The position numbers were made by a program, and so were the translations under genes. A stretch of 10,885 nucleotides of DNA, from contig DATDGG010000182.1 in NCBI GenBank assembly GCA_036522235.1, positions 1 to 10,885 of the forward strand. The letters run 5' to 3'. Below are positions 1-6,437 of the stretch, piece after piece. The notes below the pieces were generated by a model. That model made no database searches. It worked only from the letters and a program-made list of their open reading frames with translations, and was not told the origin of the DNA. How positions within the stretch are numbered: the stretch's first letter is position 1; each line of letters starts with the position of its first letter. The stretch is from VAZQ01 sp036522235 (lineage in GTDB: Bacteria > Pseudomonadota > Alphaproteobacteria > Rhizobiales > Xanthobacteraceae).

Positions 1-276
1 CGAGCGCACGAAGCCGTCGCGCTCGAGCTGCGCCATGGCCTCACGCACGGGGGTGCGGCTGATGCCGAATTCAAGTGCGAGGCGGCGCTCGTCGAGCCGG
101 ATGTCGGCACGGCTGCGATAGACGTCCATGGACACGATGACATCCTTGAGCGCCGCATAGGCCTTGTTCTTGAAGCTCGGCGGGGGCGCGATCGGATCGA
201 CGCCGACGCGCGGCGCCGATCCAGGGGAATCGGTGTCGCGCTCGACGCGGGCGGGATCGCTGCTGCTCGGAGCCAT
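1..276 (-). CDS. GntR-family transcriptional regulator, FadR-like (N-terminal part, runs off left edge)
   Basis: Only the first 92 residues are visible. Residues 1-35 are a polar, proline-rich leader. Residues 36-92 form a GntR winged helix-turn-helix: an entry helix with KNKAYAALKDVIVSM, then DERRLALEFGISRTPVREAM, the near-invariant recognition-helix signature, then AQLERDGFV leading into the wing. The FCD or UTRA effector domain lies outside the window, so the subfamily is inferred from the FadR-like wording of the HTH. These proteins bind short palindromes and usually respond to a carboxylic acid. The ATG at 276 is chosen because it gives a clean leader; a TTG two codons upstream is possible and no strong ribosome binding site is visible. 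The gene lies 125 bp downstream of the OFA antiporter on the same strand, so it is the natural candidate regulator of that gene and of the divergent operon. Confidence 0.88.
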   Translation of the reverse strand, partial: MAPSSSDPARVERDTDSPGSAPRVGVDPIAPPPSFKNKAYAALKDVIVSMDVYRSRADIRLDERRLALEFGISRTPVREAMAQLERDGFVRS

Positions 277-303
277 GCGCAAAAATGAGCACTCAACCGG
301 TGT

Positions 304-320
304 TGGCATACATTATTCCA
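304..320. promoter_or_regulatory. 17-bp imperfect dyad upstream of the GntR gene
   Basis: TGGCATACATTATTCCA pairs TGG with CCA and ATA with TAT around a central A (6 of 8 positions symmetric). It lies 28 bp upstream of the GntR start in a short AT-rich patch. FadR-type GntR regulators bind AT-centred palindromes of about this length and often autoregulate, so it is a candidate operator. The 9-mer GTGTTGGCA that covers its left edge (300-308) recurs at 1774-1782 upstream of the antiporter. Confidence 0.35.
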
Positions 321-352
321 GAGCCGAGGCCGTGCGCAAGAGCCCGGCCCTT

Positions 353-370
353 CGTGCCGGCTTTGGCACG
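353..370. other. Small GC-rich stem-loop between antiporter and GntR genes
   Basis: CGTGCC and GGCACG form a 6-bp perfect stem around a 6-nt loop, 32 bp after the antiporter stop codon. No T-tract follows on the minus strand, so it is not a classical intrinsic terminator. It could reduce read-through into the regulator gene or protect an mRNA 3' end. Confidence 0.3.
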
Positions 371-401
371 CCGATGGAACACAATGCCGAGCCGATGGCG
401 C

Positions 402-1694
402 TCAGCTACCCTGGCTACGCGCCATCAGGCGCTGCCGCATGGGTCGCACGACGAACAGAGCCAGGCCCACGACCACGAAATTCATGATCGTGGCCAGCAG
501 GAAAACCATGTGCCAATCGCCGGTCGCGTCCTTGATGATGTTGGCAAGGGGCGCGAAGACGGCGGACGCGCCCTTCGCCGTGTAGAGCAGGCTCAAGTTC
601 ACGGTCGCGAATTTCGGCCCGAACGTATCGGTGCAGGTCGAGGGGAACAGGCTGAAGATTTCGCCCCAGGTGAGGAAGATCAGCGCCGCGAACACCACGA
701 ATGCCCACGGCGCGGTTCCGAGCGATCCGAGCAGCCAATAGGCGATGCCGCCCAGGGCGAACGCAATCGCCATCGTGTATTCGCGGCCAATATTGTCCGA
801 AATCCAACCGAACAGCGGCCGGGCGGCTCCATTACAGACATTGTCGACGATGAGCGCGATCGTGATGGTGGTACCGCCCAGCAGAAGCACGGCGTCCGCC
901 ACGCCGAAATCCTTGGCAATCGGCGCGACCTGCGCGGTCGCCATCAGGCCGCTGCCGGAAACCATGACGAACATGATGTAGAGGAGCCAGAATACCGGAG
1001 TCTGCAACACTTCGTACGGCGTGAAGCTTCGCGTCGACTGGGTCACCTTGGCGGCGGCGGTCTTGACCTCGTTGGGTTCGGGGCCGCGCAATAACCAAGC
1101 CAGAATGAATACGGCGCCGCCCTGGATCAGGCCGAACCAGAAGAAAGCCGCTTCGTAGCCGCTCGTGTCGATCACGTAGCGAATTGGAATGACGCTCAGC
1201 GCCGAGCCGGCACCGTAGCCTGCGGCCGTAAGGCCGACCGCGAGGCCGCGCCTGTCCGGAAACCATTTCACCGCATGCCCGACGCTGGTCGCATAGACCG
1301 CGCCGCCACCGATGCCGCCGATCACCGCGCCGAGATAGAGCAGCGTCAGGCTGTCGGCCATCGAATTGATGATCCATCCGATGCCAACCATGATGCCGCC
1401 GAACGCAACCATTAGTTTTGGTCCACGCTGAGGACCGAGATTGTCGACGATCCAACCCTCGATCGGGGTCAGCCAGGTCTCCAGAGCGATGAAGATCGTG
1501 AACGCGACTTGGATCGCGGCGATCGACCAGCCGTGCGCCTTGTTGATCGGGTTGACGAACAGCGTCCACCCGTACTGAAGATTGGCGATCAGGACCATGC
1601 AGACGATGACGGAGATCAATTGAGTCCATCGCGTCGCGTTGGACGCCACCGCTTGGTCAGAAGTGTGGTCAGACGCCGATGCTGCTACCGTCAT
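402..1694 (-). CDS. oxlT: OFA-family MFS transporter, oxalate/formate antiporter-like
   Basis: Predicted 430-residue inner-membrane protein with about 12 hydrophobic helices, the usual size for the oxalate:formate antiporter family of the major facilitator superfamily. OxlT exchanges divalent oxalate for monovalent formate. Residue 40 begins QYGWTLFVNPI, the family signature of helix 1. R292 (in NGAARPLFGW) and K374 (in YTAKGAS) fall 82 residues apart and match the Arg272/Lys355 pair that holds oxalate in Oxalobacter OxlT. Q40, Y41, Q62 and W343 also fit known pocket positions as I recall them, while the second pocket tyrosine appears to be F347. The MFS loop GWISDNIGRE follows R292. Start: ATG at 1694 has AAGGGGAGG ending 7 nt upstream; ATG at 1700 is too close to that site, and the frame extends to an ATG at 1802 without support. 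It lies just upstream of a GntR gene and diverges from the plus-strand operon. The true substrate could be another small dicarboxylate. Confidence 0.9.
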   Translation of the reverse strand: MTVAASASDHTSDQAVASNATRWTQLISVIVCMVLIANLQYGWTLFVNPINKAHGWSIAAIQVAFTIFIALETWLTPIEGWIVDNLGPQRGPKLMVAFGGIMVGIGWIINSMADSLTLLYLGAVIGGIGGGAVYATSVGHAVKWFPDRRGLAVGLTAAGYGAGSALSVIPIRYVIDTSGYEAAFFWFGLIQGGAVFILAWLLRGPEPNEVKTAAAKVTQSTRSFTPYEVLQTPVFWLLYIMFVMVSGSGLMATAQVAPIAKDFGVADAVLLLGGTTITIALIVDNVCNGAARPLFGWISDNIGREYTMAIAFALGGIAYWLLGSLGTAPWAFVVFAALIFLTWGEIFSLFPSTCTDTFGPKFATVNLSLLYTAKGASAVFAPLANIIKDATGDWHMVFLLATIMNFVVVGLALFVVRPMRQRLMARSQGS

Positions 1695-2025
1695 GGCCAT
1701 GCCTCCCCTTGGACATCGGGCATCTCGTGGCGTTGACGCGCCATTGCGGATGGGCCCGATCGTCTTCTTATCTGTGTTGGCAAATAAACCATACTTTTGC
1801 ATTCGCCGAAAGCACGCCTCAGCGTGAACCGCACCGCGTCAGTTTGACGCCGGGAAACTCATCCAAGGCGAAGAATTCATATTGCAACGCGACACAAAAT
1901 CGTGGGCCGGCCGCGAGCAACAGAGGCTTTGGCAAACGCGGCCAGAGTCGACTTTTTCGGCGGAACCTCTAGGTTTCGATCCGCTTTCCGCCCCCATCCG
2001 ACAGGCTCTGCCCAGGTCCTCCCAT
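1695..2025. other. Divergent intergenic region between antiporter and decarboxylase-like operon
   Basis: This 331-bp gap must hold promoters for both flanking transcription units. No unambiguous -35/-10 pair was found. An AT-rich segment at about 1770-1805 carries GTGTTGGCA (1774-1782), also present at the dyad upstream of the GntR gene, and a TGG-N8-CCA element at 1778-1791. A TTGACG at 1844-1849 lacks a good -10 box at 17 bp. A 13-mer, CGGCGGAACCTCT (1958-1970), recurs at 6643-6655 in the other large intergenic region. Open frames crossing this stretch are upstream extensions of the flanking genes and have no recognisable protein content. Confidence 0.6.
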
Positions 2026-2781
2026 ATGACATCGCCTTCCGCGGCCCCGATCAGCGAAGCTCCCTACGGTCATCGTGCTCGCATCGGCTACACCTCCCCG
2101 CCGCTCACGACCGAGGTTTTCCCCTATGAATTCTACCAAATGGCCCCTGCCGGCGTGACGCTGGTGATCACCACGCTCGCCATCGTGGTGCGCAGCAAGG
2201 AGGAGGTCGACCAGTCTTATGACACCAGCATGAAGGCGGCGCGCGAGATGGCGGCCGCCGGCGTCGACATCATCGTGCTCGGCGGCGTCCCGATCAATCT
2301 GTCGCGCGGTGCCGCCAATGCGCAGCAGATAGTCGACGACCTCGAAGCCGAGCTCAAGGTCAAGGTGTCGACCAGCGCCGCCGCGCAGGCGCGCGCCGCC
2401 AAGGCGCTCGGCTGCAAGAAGGTGGTGGTGGCGCAGCCCTACGCCCATTCCGACACCGACCGCATCGCCAGCTACGCGCTCCATTTCGGCTGCGAGGTCC
2501 TGGGCGCGACCGGCTGGGGCAGCCCCTTCAACCAGATCGGCCGCATCCCGCAGCACGCCGCGATGGAGCTCGGGCGCAAGCTGATGCGCGAACATCCCGA
2601 TGCCGACACGATCCTGCTGCCATCGCCGCATTGGCCGACCGCCGGCGCCATCGAGCCGCTGGAGCGCGAGTTCGGCGTCAATGTCATGTCGGCGCAGCAG
2701 GCGATCGTGTGGGATGCGTTGCGGCGCTGCGGGGTGAACGACAAGATCCCGGGATTCGGCCGCCTGTTTCGCGAGTTCTAG
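2026..2781 (+). CDS. Arylmalonate decarboxylase / maleate isomerase-like protein (Asp/Glu racemase superfamily) lacking catalytic cysteines
   Basis: Predicted 251-residue cytoplasmic protein. It aligns end to end with Bordetella arylmalonate decarboxylase (AMDase) from memory of that sequence: GVDIIVLGGVPINLSRGAA (79-97) aligns without gaps to the AMDase segment around Gly74, VAQPYAHSD (135-143) to the Tyr126 region, ILLPSPHWPTAGAI (196-209) to the Cys188 region, and PGFGRLF (242-248) to the family C-terminus. AMDase decarboxylates disubstituted malonates through Cys188; relatives such as maleate isomerase and racemases use two cysteines. Here the Cys188 position is S200 and the Gly74 position is G87. 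Remaining cysteines (130, 156, 235) are elsewhere. Thr75, Ser76 and Gly189 of the AMDase carboxylate pocket read V88, P89 and P201, whereas Y139 is kept. Start: ATG at 2026 fits the family N-terminus, although its ribosome site (AGGT) is weak; the frame is open upstream to 1882 with non-conserved sequence. It is first in a unit with two binding proteins (27-bp gap to the next gene). Fold assignment is firm; the reaction is not. Confidence 0.85.
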   Translation: MTSPSAAPISEAPYGHRARIGYTSPPLTTEVFPYEFYQMAPAGVTLVITTLAIVVRSKEEVDQSYDTSMKAAREMAAAGVDIIVLGGVPINLSRGAANAQQIVDDLEAELKVKVSTSAAAQARAAKALGCKKVVVAQPYAHSDTDRIASYALHFGCEVLGATGWGSPFNQIGRIPQHAAMELGRKLMREHPDADTILLPSPHWPTAGAIEPLEREFGVNVMSAQQAIVWDALRRCGVNDKIPGFGRLFREF

Positions 2782-2808
2782 GCAAAGCTCCGCTCGAGGA
2801 GAAGCACG

Positions 2809-3816
2809 ATGCACATCGTCCGGTTGCCGCGGGGTTCACGTTGGTCGCCGCTGATAGCGGTCGCTTTGGCGCTAGCGGGATCGCAGGCCGCCGCCGCCGC
2901 GGAGCCGATCGCGTTCAAGGCCGGCATCGCCGATCCGGTCAATACCGTGCTGGCCTGGTGGACCGCGCAAGCGGCCGGCTTCTACGCCGACCAAGGGCTC
3001 AAGGTCGAAATCCTCAACATGAGCGGCGGCAGCCGCGGCGCCGAGGAGCTCAAGGCCGGTCGCCTCGACGTCATGCATGTGGGGCTGTCCTCGGTGGTGA
3101 AGCTCAACCGCGCGGGCGGCGATTTGCGGCTGATCGGCTCGCTCAGCAACGTCATCCGCTTCACGTTCTTCTCGGCCGCAGGCGTCAAGACCGCGGCCGA
3201 TCTCAAGGGCGGCACGGTCGGGGTCAGCACGTTCGGCTCGGAGAGCGATTCGACCGTGACGCTCGCCCTGCAGCGACTGGGGCTGTCGCGTGACGATGTC
3301 ACGCTCAAGGAATATGGCGGCGGACCGCGGCGGCTCGCGGCCGTCAAATCGGGAGAGATCAAGGCCACCGCGCTCAACGAGCCGTTCACGAGCCTGGCGC
3401 GCGAGCAGGGCGTCAACGCGATGATCGACTTGGTCCCTGAGCAGATCCCCTGGCTGTTCAGCGGCATCACGGTGCGGCGCGACGAGCTCACCGGCAATCG
3501 CGACGCCTTGACGCGATTTCTCAAGGCGACCATCGAAGGCAATTATCTGGCGCTCAGCGACGCGCGGCGCGCCAAGGAGATTCTCGCCCAGGAGCTCAAG
3601 ATCACCGATCCCAGGATCATCGACATCAGCTACGACGACTTCAAGCAGCAGTCGCCGCGCGATCTCGAGCCATCCCGGCGCGGTGCCGAGAACATATTGG
3701 CGCAGCTTCCGGGCGGCAGCAGCCGGATCGAGGATTACGTCGACACCGGCATTCTCGACGCGCTCAAGAAGACCGGGTTCTTCGAAGCGATGCAGCGGAA
3801 ATATGGCAAGCCGTAA
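2809..3816 (+). CDS. ABC-type substrate-binding protein, NMT1/SsuA/TauA family
   Basis: Predicted 335-residue periplasmic protein. Residues 1-31 form a Sec signal peptide (positive residues R5, R8 and R11, hydrophobic core 14-24, AAA-A near the cleavage site). The mature protein opens with IAFKAGIADPVNTVLAWWTA and continues with AAGFYADQGLKVEI, the typical NMT1/SsuA entry in which a substrate-facing segment precedes the small-lobe helix. GELKAGRLDV-type and FGSESDSTVTLALQRLGL segments (143-160) also follow the family pattern, as does ALNEPF (188-193). The family delivers sulfonates, nitrate, aromatic acids or thiamine precursors to an ABC permease. A strong ribosome site (GAGGAG at 2795-2800) precedes the ATG. 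No cognate permease or ATPase lies in the window. It is translated between the AMDase-like gene (27-bp gap) and the TctC-type gene (14-bp overlap), so an organic-acid ligand is more likely than nitrate. Ligand unknown. Confidence 0.87.
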   Translation: MHIVRLPRGSRWSPLIAVALALAGSQAAAAAEPIAFKAGIADPVNTVLAWWTAQAAGFYADQGLKVEILNMSGGSRGAEELKAGRLDVMHVGLSSVVKLNRAGGDLRLIGSLSNVIRFTFFSAAGVKTAADLKGGTVGVSTFGSESDSTVTLALQRLGLSRDDVTLKEYGGGPRRLAAVKSGEIKATALNEPFTSLAREQGVNAMIDLVPEQIPWLFSGITVRRDELTGNRDALTRFLKATIEGNYLALSDARRAKEILAQELKITDPRIIDISYDDFKQQSPRDLEPSRRGAENILAQLPGGSSRIEDYVDTGILDALKKTGFFEAMQRKYGKP

Positions 3817-4858
3817 CCGCGCAATGGGGCTTTGGACAACAGGCGCCGTCGCGCTCGCGGTTTCGCTAGGCACCGCGAGCGCGCAAGCGCAGGCGCCGGA
3901 AGCAGCATTCTTCAAGGGCCGCCAGATCACGTTCTTGATCGGCGCCGGCGCGGGCGGCGGCTACGACGCCTATTACCGCACCTTTGCGCGCCATGTCGTC
4001 CATCATATTCCGGGCGAGCCGACGATCGTTCCCAAGAACATGCCGGCGGCCTCCGGGCTTGCGGCCGCGAACACGCTCTACACCTCGGCGGACCGGGATG
4101 GGGCGACCATCGGGGCGTTTCCCAACAACATCCCGATGGATCCGCTGTTCGGCAATCCGGGCGCGCGCTACGACCCCGAGAAGTTCAATTGGCTCGGCAG
4201 CATCGGCAAGCTGGAAAACATCTGCGCCACCTGGATCACGAGCCCGATCAAGACCATCGCACAGGCACGCCAGCGCGAGGTGATCGTGGCGGCGGCGGCC
4301 GCCACGTCCAACTCGGCGATCATGCCGAAGGTGCTCAACGCACTTCTCGGCACCAAATTCAAGACCGTCATGGGCTACGATCCCGGCTCCGGCATGACCT
4401 TGGCGCTCGAGAGCGGCGAGACCGAGGGGGTCTGCGGGCTGTCGTGGTCGACCATCAAGGCGGCGCGGCCGCACTGGATCAAGGACAAGAAGCTCAATGT
4501 GATCGTGCAGCTGGGGCTCGCGAAGCTGCCCGAGCTGCCCGATGTGCCGGCCGCGCTCGATTTGGTGACCGACCCGGTGAAGAAGCAGGTGCTGAGCTTG
4601 ATCCTGATCCGCCAGGAGCTCGGCCGCCCGGTGGCGGCGCCCCCCGGCGTGCCTCTCGCCCGCCTCGAAGTCCTGCGTCGGGCCTTCGACGAGACGATGA
4701 AAGATGCGCAGTTCCTGGCCGAAGCCGAGAAGCTCCAGCTCGAAATCGAGCCGCTGCGCGCGGAGGAAATCGACAAGCTGCTCGCCGATGCGTTCGCGAC
4801 CCCGAGGGCGATCGTCCAGCAAGCCGCCGAGCTGATCGAACCCTCCGCACAGAAATAG
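3803..4858 (+). CDS. TctC-type (Bug family) tricarboxylate-transport receptor protein
   Basis: Predicted 351-residue periplasmic binding protein. Residues 1-31 form a signal peptide (R4, R6, hydrophobic 9-24, ASAQAQA cleavage region). The mature part carries FFKGRQITFLIGAGAGGGYD (36-55), the characteristic first beta-strand and glycine loop that binds a ligand carboxylate through two water molecules in Bug proteins, and an Asp (D55) at the usual position. PTIVPKNMPAASGLAAANTLY (73-93) matches the second family block. In classical systems TctC works with the membrane proteins TctA and TctB, and neither is present here. Start: ATG at 3803 overlaps the preceding gene by 14 bp and supplies the basic n-region; ATG at 3824 would leave an uncharged signal peptide. 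The ribosome site is weak, so translational coupling is likely. The gene ends 79 bp before a large terminator-like palindrome. Ligands in the family are di- and tricarboxylates, amino acids or aromatic acids; the actual ligand cannot be read from sequence. Confidence 0.87.
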   Translation: MASRNRAMGLWTTGAVALAVSLGTASAQAQAPEAAFFKGRQITFLIGAGAGGGYDAYYRTFARHVVHHIPGEPTIVPKNMPAASGLAAANTLYTSADRDGATIGAFPNNIPMDPLFGNPGARYDPEKFNWLGSIGKLENICATWITSPIKTIAQARQREVIVAAAAATSNSAIMPKVLNALLGTKFKTVMGYDPGSGMTLALESGETEGVCGLSWSTIKAARPHWIKDKKLNVIVQLGLAKLPELPDVPAALDLVTDPVKKQVLSLILIRQELGRPVAAPPGVPLARLEVLRRAFDETMKDAQFLAEAEKLQLEIEPLRAEEIDKLLADAFATPRAIVQQAAELIEPSAQK

Positions 4859-4895
4859 CGCGTCGCGCCGCCCAGCGGCGCCGGGTGTCAGCTCA

Positions 4896-4914
4896 ATCCG
4901 GCCGCCGGCCGGAT
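4896..4914. other. Perfect 8-bp stem-loop downstream of the TctC-type gene
   Basis: ATCCGGCC, the loop GCC and GGCCGGAT form a perfect 8-bp hairpin 37 bp after the stop codon. No run of T follows, so it is more likely an mRNA-stabilising or transcription-slowing structure than a complete terminator. Confidence 0.5.
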
Positions 4915-4936
4915 ACCGATACGCGTCTGTTCGGTC

Positions 4937-5002
4937 GCATGATCTTCATCCGAAAAGTCTGCAATCCCCGCCGTCGCGGGGCAGGCTTTTTCGGGATCGT
5001 GC
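4937..5002. terminator. 66-bp imperfect palindrome, probable bidirectional terminator
   Basis: Nested inverted arms: GCATGATC (4937-4944) with GATCGTGC (4995-5002); CCGAAAA (4950-4956) with TTTTTCGG (4987-4994), one base bulged; GTCTGC (4957-4962) with GCAGGC (4981-4986); and a GC core, CCCCGC CGTC GCGGGG (4966-4981; its last G can pair in either stem). On the plus strand a T5 run follows the GC stem, and on the minus strand ACTTTT follows it, so it can terminate both converging transcripts. Its right arm ends 1 bp before the stop codon of the minus-strand gene. The outer GCATGATC...TTTTCGGGATC wording resembles a short palindromic repeat I recall as dispersed in Rhizobiales genomes; that identity is unverified. 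Confidence 0.65.
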
Positions 5003-5003
5003 T

Positions 5004-6203
5004 TTAGCGGTTGGCCAGCGCCTCGAGCCGGCGCGGCGCGTCGGACGAGCCGTATTGCTTGGCCCGCTCGTACCACATGCGCGCCTTCTGGATGTCCGGG
5101 TTGATGCCGCGCGCACCCATCTTGGACAGCACCGCCGGATCGAAGGTGGCGCCCAATGCCAAGGCTGCCGCCGCGTCGCCGGCCTCTGCTGCCCGCTGGA
5201 AGACGATGCGGGCGGTGAGCACGTCGCCGGAGGCCAGGAATTGCTCGCCCTGTTGCATGAGCAGCTTGATCGATGCCGGATCGATCTCGCGCACCGCTTT
5301 GGGAGCGGGGGCGGGCGGAGGCTGTTCGGCGGCGGGGCTTGGCGGCGCCGGCGGCGGGACCGGCGTCTCGATGCGGACCGGAGCGGTTTTCGGGGCCGCA
5401 ACTGGCGGCTGGACCACCAGCTTATTTCGCGACAAGACCACCGTGTTGTAATCGTCCGCTTCGCCTGGCGGCAGTTTCTCCTTGGGAACAGGAAATTCCG
5501 CCGACGCGACCAATCGCGAAGCGAGCGAGGCGAGCCCGGATTCGCGTCCGCCGTCCGAGGTCGAGGTGAAGCTCCCGACCGAAAAATAGTAGGCGATCGG
5601 CGCCGCGATCACGCTCGCCACGAGGACGCGCAACGGCCCGCGCAGATTGTCGCGGCGCTCGCGCATCGGCGGCGGCCGCACGCGGTCGGGCGCGAGCGAC
5701 GGCGGCACCCGGACCCCGTTGATGAATTGCTCGCTGTGCTGACGGAGGCCTTCCGGGCCGACCGGACGCAGCCCCGAAACGGGCGGCAGCGGCGTGGCCC
5801 GCGGCATCCGGGGCGCCGCCGTGCCTTCGCGTTGTATCCACTGCAAGCTTGCTTCAAGCCGCCGCAGGTCGGGATCGGCGGCCGCCTCGGCGGCGGCGGG
5901 CTTCTCGGCGAGCGGCTCGTCCGGCGTGCTCGCGACGGGCGCGGCCAAGTCCTTGTCGACGCCAACCTCCTTGCGCAGACCATCCAATTCCTTCTGGAGG
6001 CCATCCAAGTCACGCGGAAGTTGATCGGCGGACGCGGTGGCATCGAGCGGCGGCAACGCGGCGCGCGGCGCGTAAGGCAGCACGACGGCGGCGGCATCGT
6101 CCTTGTTGTCACTTTCGTCGAGCGCTGCCCGTTCTCGGATTTTTTTCGGCGCGTAAGGCGAAAGATCGAACGGATCAAATGGCTTTCCCGATGGGGTACT
6201 CAT
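5004..6203 (-). CDS. Single-pass membrane protein with proline-rich linker and C-terminal Sel1/TPR-like region
   Basis: Predicted 399 residues. Residues 1-190 are a charged, alanine/proline-rich cytoplasmic part with two PYAP motifs (16-19 and 43-46) and a short heptad-like helix at 62-82 (RDLDGLQKELDGLRKEV). A basic stretch (RERRDNLRGPLR) precedes one transmembrane helix at about 191-211, predicting N-in topology. Residues 266-303 are a proline-rich linker, and 313-397 form two or so Sel1/TPR-like helix pairs (EQFLASGDVLTARIVFQRAA, then KARMWYERAKQYGSSDAPRRL). Sel1-like repeats mediate protein contacts, often in envelope or polarity complexes; no enzyme motif is seen. Start: ATG at 6203 has GGGAG 7 nt upstream; the frame stays open to 6392 without support. 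It converges on the TctC-type gene across a terminator palindrome and stands alone. A possible EcfG-type promoter lies 38-63 bp upstream of the start. Function unknown. Confidence 0.8.
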   Translation of the reverse strand: MSTPSGKPFDPFDLSPYAPKKIRERAALDESDNKDDAAAVVLPYAPRAALPPLDATASADQLPRDLDGLQKELDGLRKEVGVDKDLAAPVASTPDEPLAEKPAAAEAAADPDLRRLEASLQWIQREGTAAPRMPRATPLPPVSGLRPVGPEGLRQHSEQFINGVRVPPSLAPDRVRPPPMRERRDNLRGPLRVLVASVIAAPIAYYFSVGSFTSTSDGGRESGLASLASRLVASAEFPVPKEKLPPGEADDYNTVVLSRNKLVVQPPVAAPKTAPVRIETPVPPPAPPSPAAEQPPPAPAPKAVREIDPASIKLLMQQGEQFLASGDVLTARIVFQRAAEAGDAAAALALGATFDPAVLSKMGARGINPDIQKARMWYERAKQYGSSDAPRRLEALANR

Positions 6204-6240
6204 GTCGATACTCCCTGAACAACGCTCCCGATTTATTTTC

Positions 6241-6266
6241 GACGCCGTAGTTTCCCTGGGCGTTCC
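6241..6266 (-). promoter_or_regulatory. Possible EcfG (general stress sigma factor) promoter for the Sel1-like gene
   Basis: On the minus strand GGAAC (6266-6262) is followed after exactly 17 bp by CGTC (6244-6241). The alphaproteobacterial EcfG consensus is GGAAC-N16/17-CGTT, so one base differs. Transcription would begin about 30 nt before the ribosome site and ATG at 6203, a normal leader length. EcfG activity itself is not shown by this window. Confidence 0.42.
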
Positions 6267-6437
6267 CTCTTGGAGGAATCTTGATCGGACCCCCTTCGCG
6301 TTTCCGTCTCGCTTGCGCCGCCGATGCAGGCAGAACCGTCCGTCGTCGTCCGCCCACTGCTCCGGCTCCCGCCCATCGGCGGCCTCACGCAAAATCAGTC
6401 AGCGCGGCCGATCGACGGCGCGCTGGGTATCCTTGGC

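Noticed and set aside
1695..1802. N-terminal extension of the antiporter to an ATG at 1802
   Set aside because: The added residues are not antiporter-like, and the strong ribosome site lies only before the ATG at 1694.
1844..1872. Sigma-70 promoter at TTGACG
   Set aside because: The sequence 17 bp downstream (GGCGAA) does not resemble a -10 box.
1962..1986. EcfG-like promoter for the decarboxylase-like operon
   Set aside because: GGAAC at 1962-1966 is followed at 16-17 bp by GCTT or CTTT, not CGTT.
3832..5007. Plus-strand frame overlapping the TctC-type gene
   Set aside because: Composition is typical of a shifted frame (runs of R, G, H, Q); the alternative frame has a signal peptide and clear family motifs.
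5055..6218. Long plus-strand open frame opposite the Sel1-like gene
   Set aside because: It is Arg/Gly-rich antisense translation of a GC-rich gene, with no ribosome site or domain; the minus-strand frame has a ribosome site, a transmembrane helix and Sel1-like repeats.
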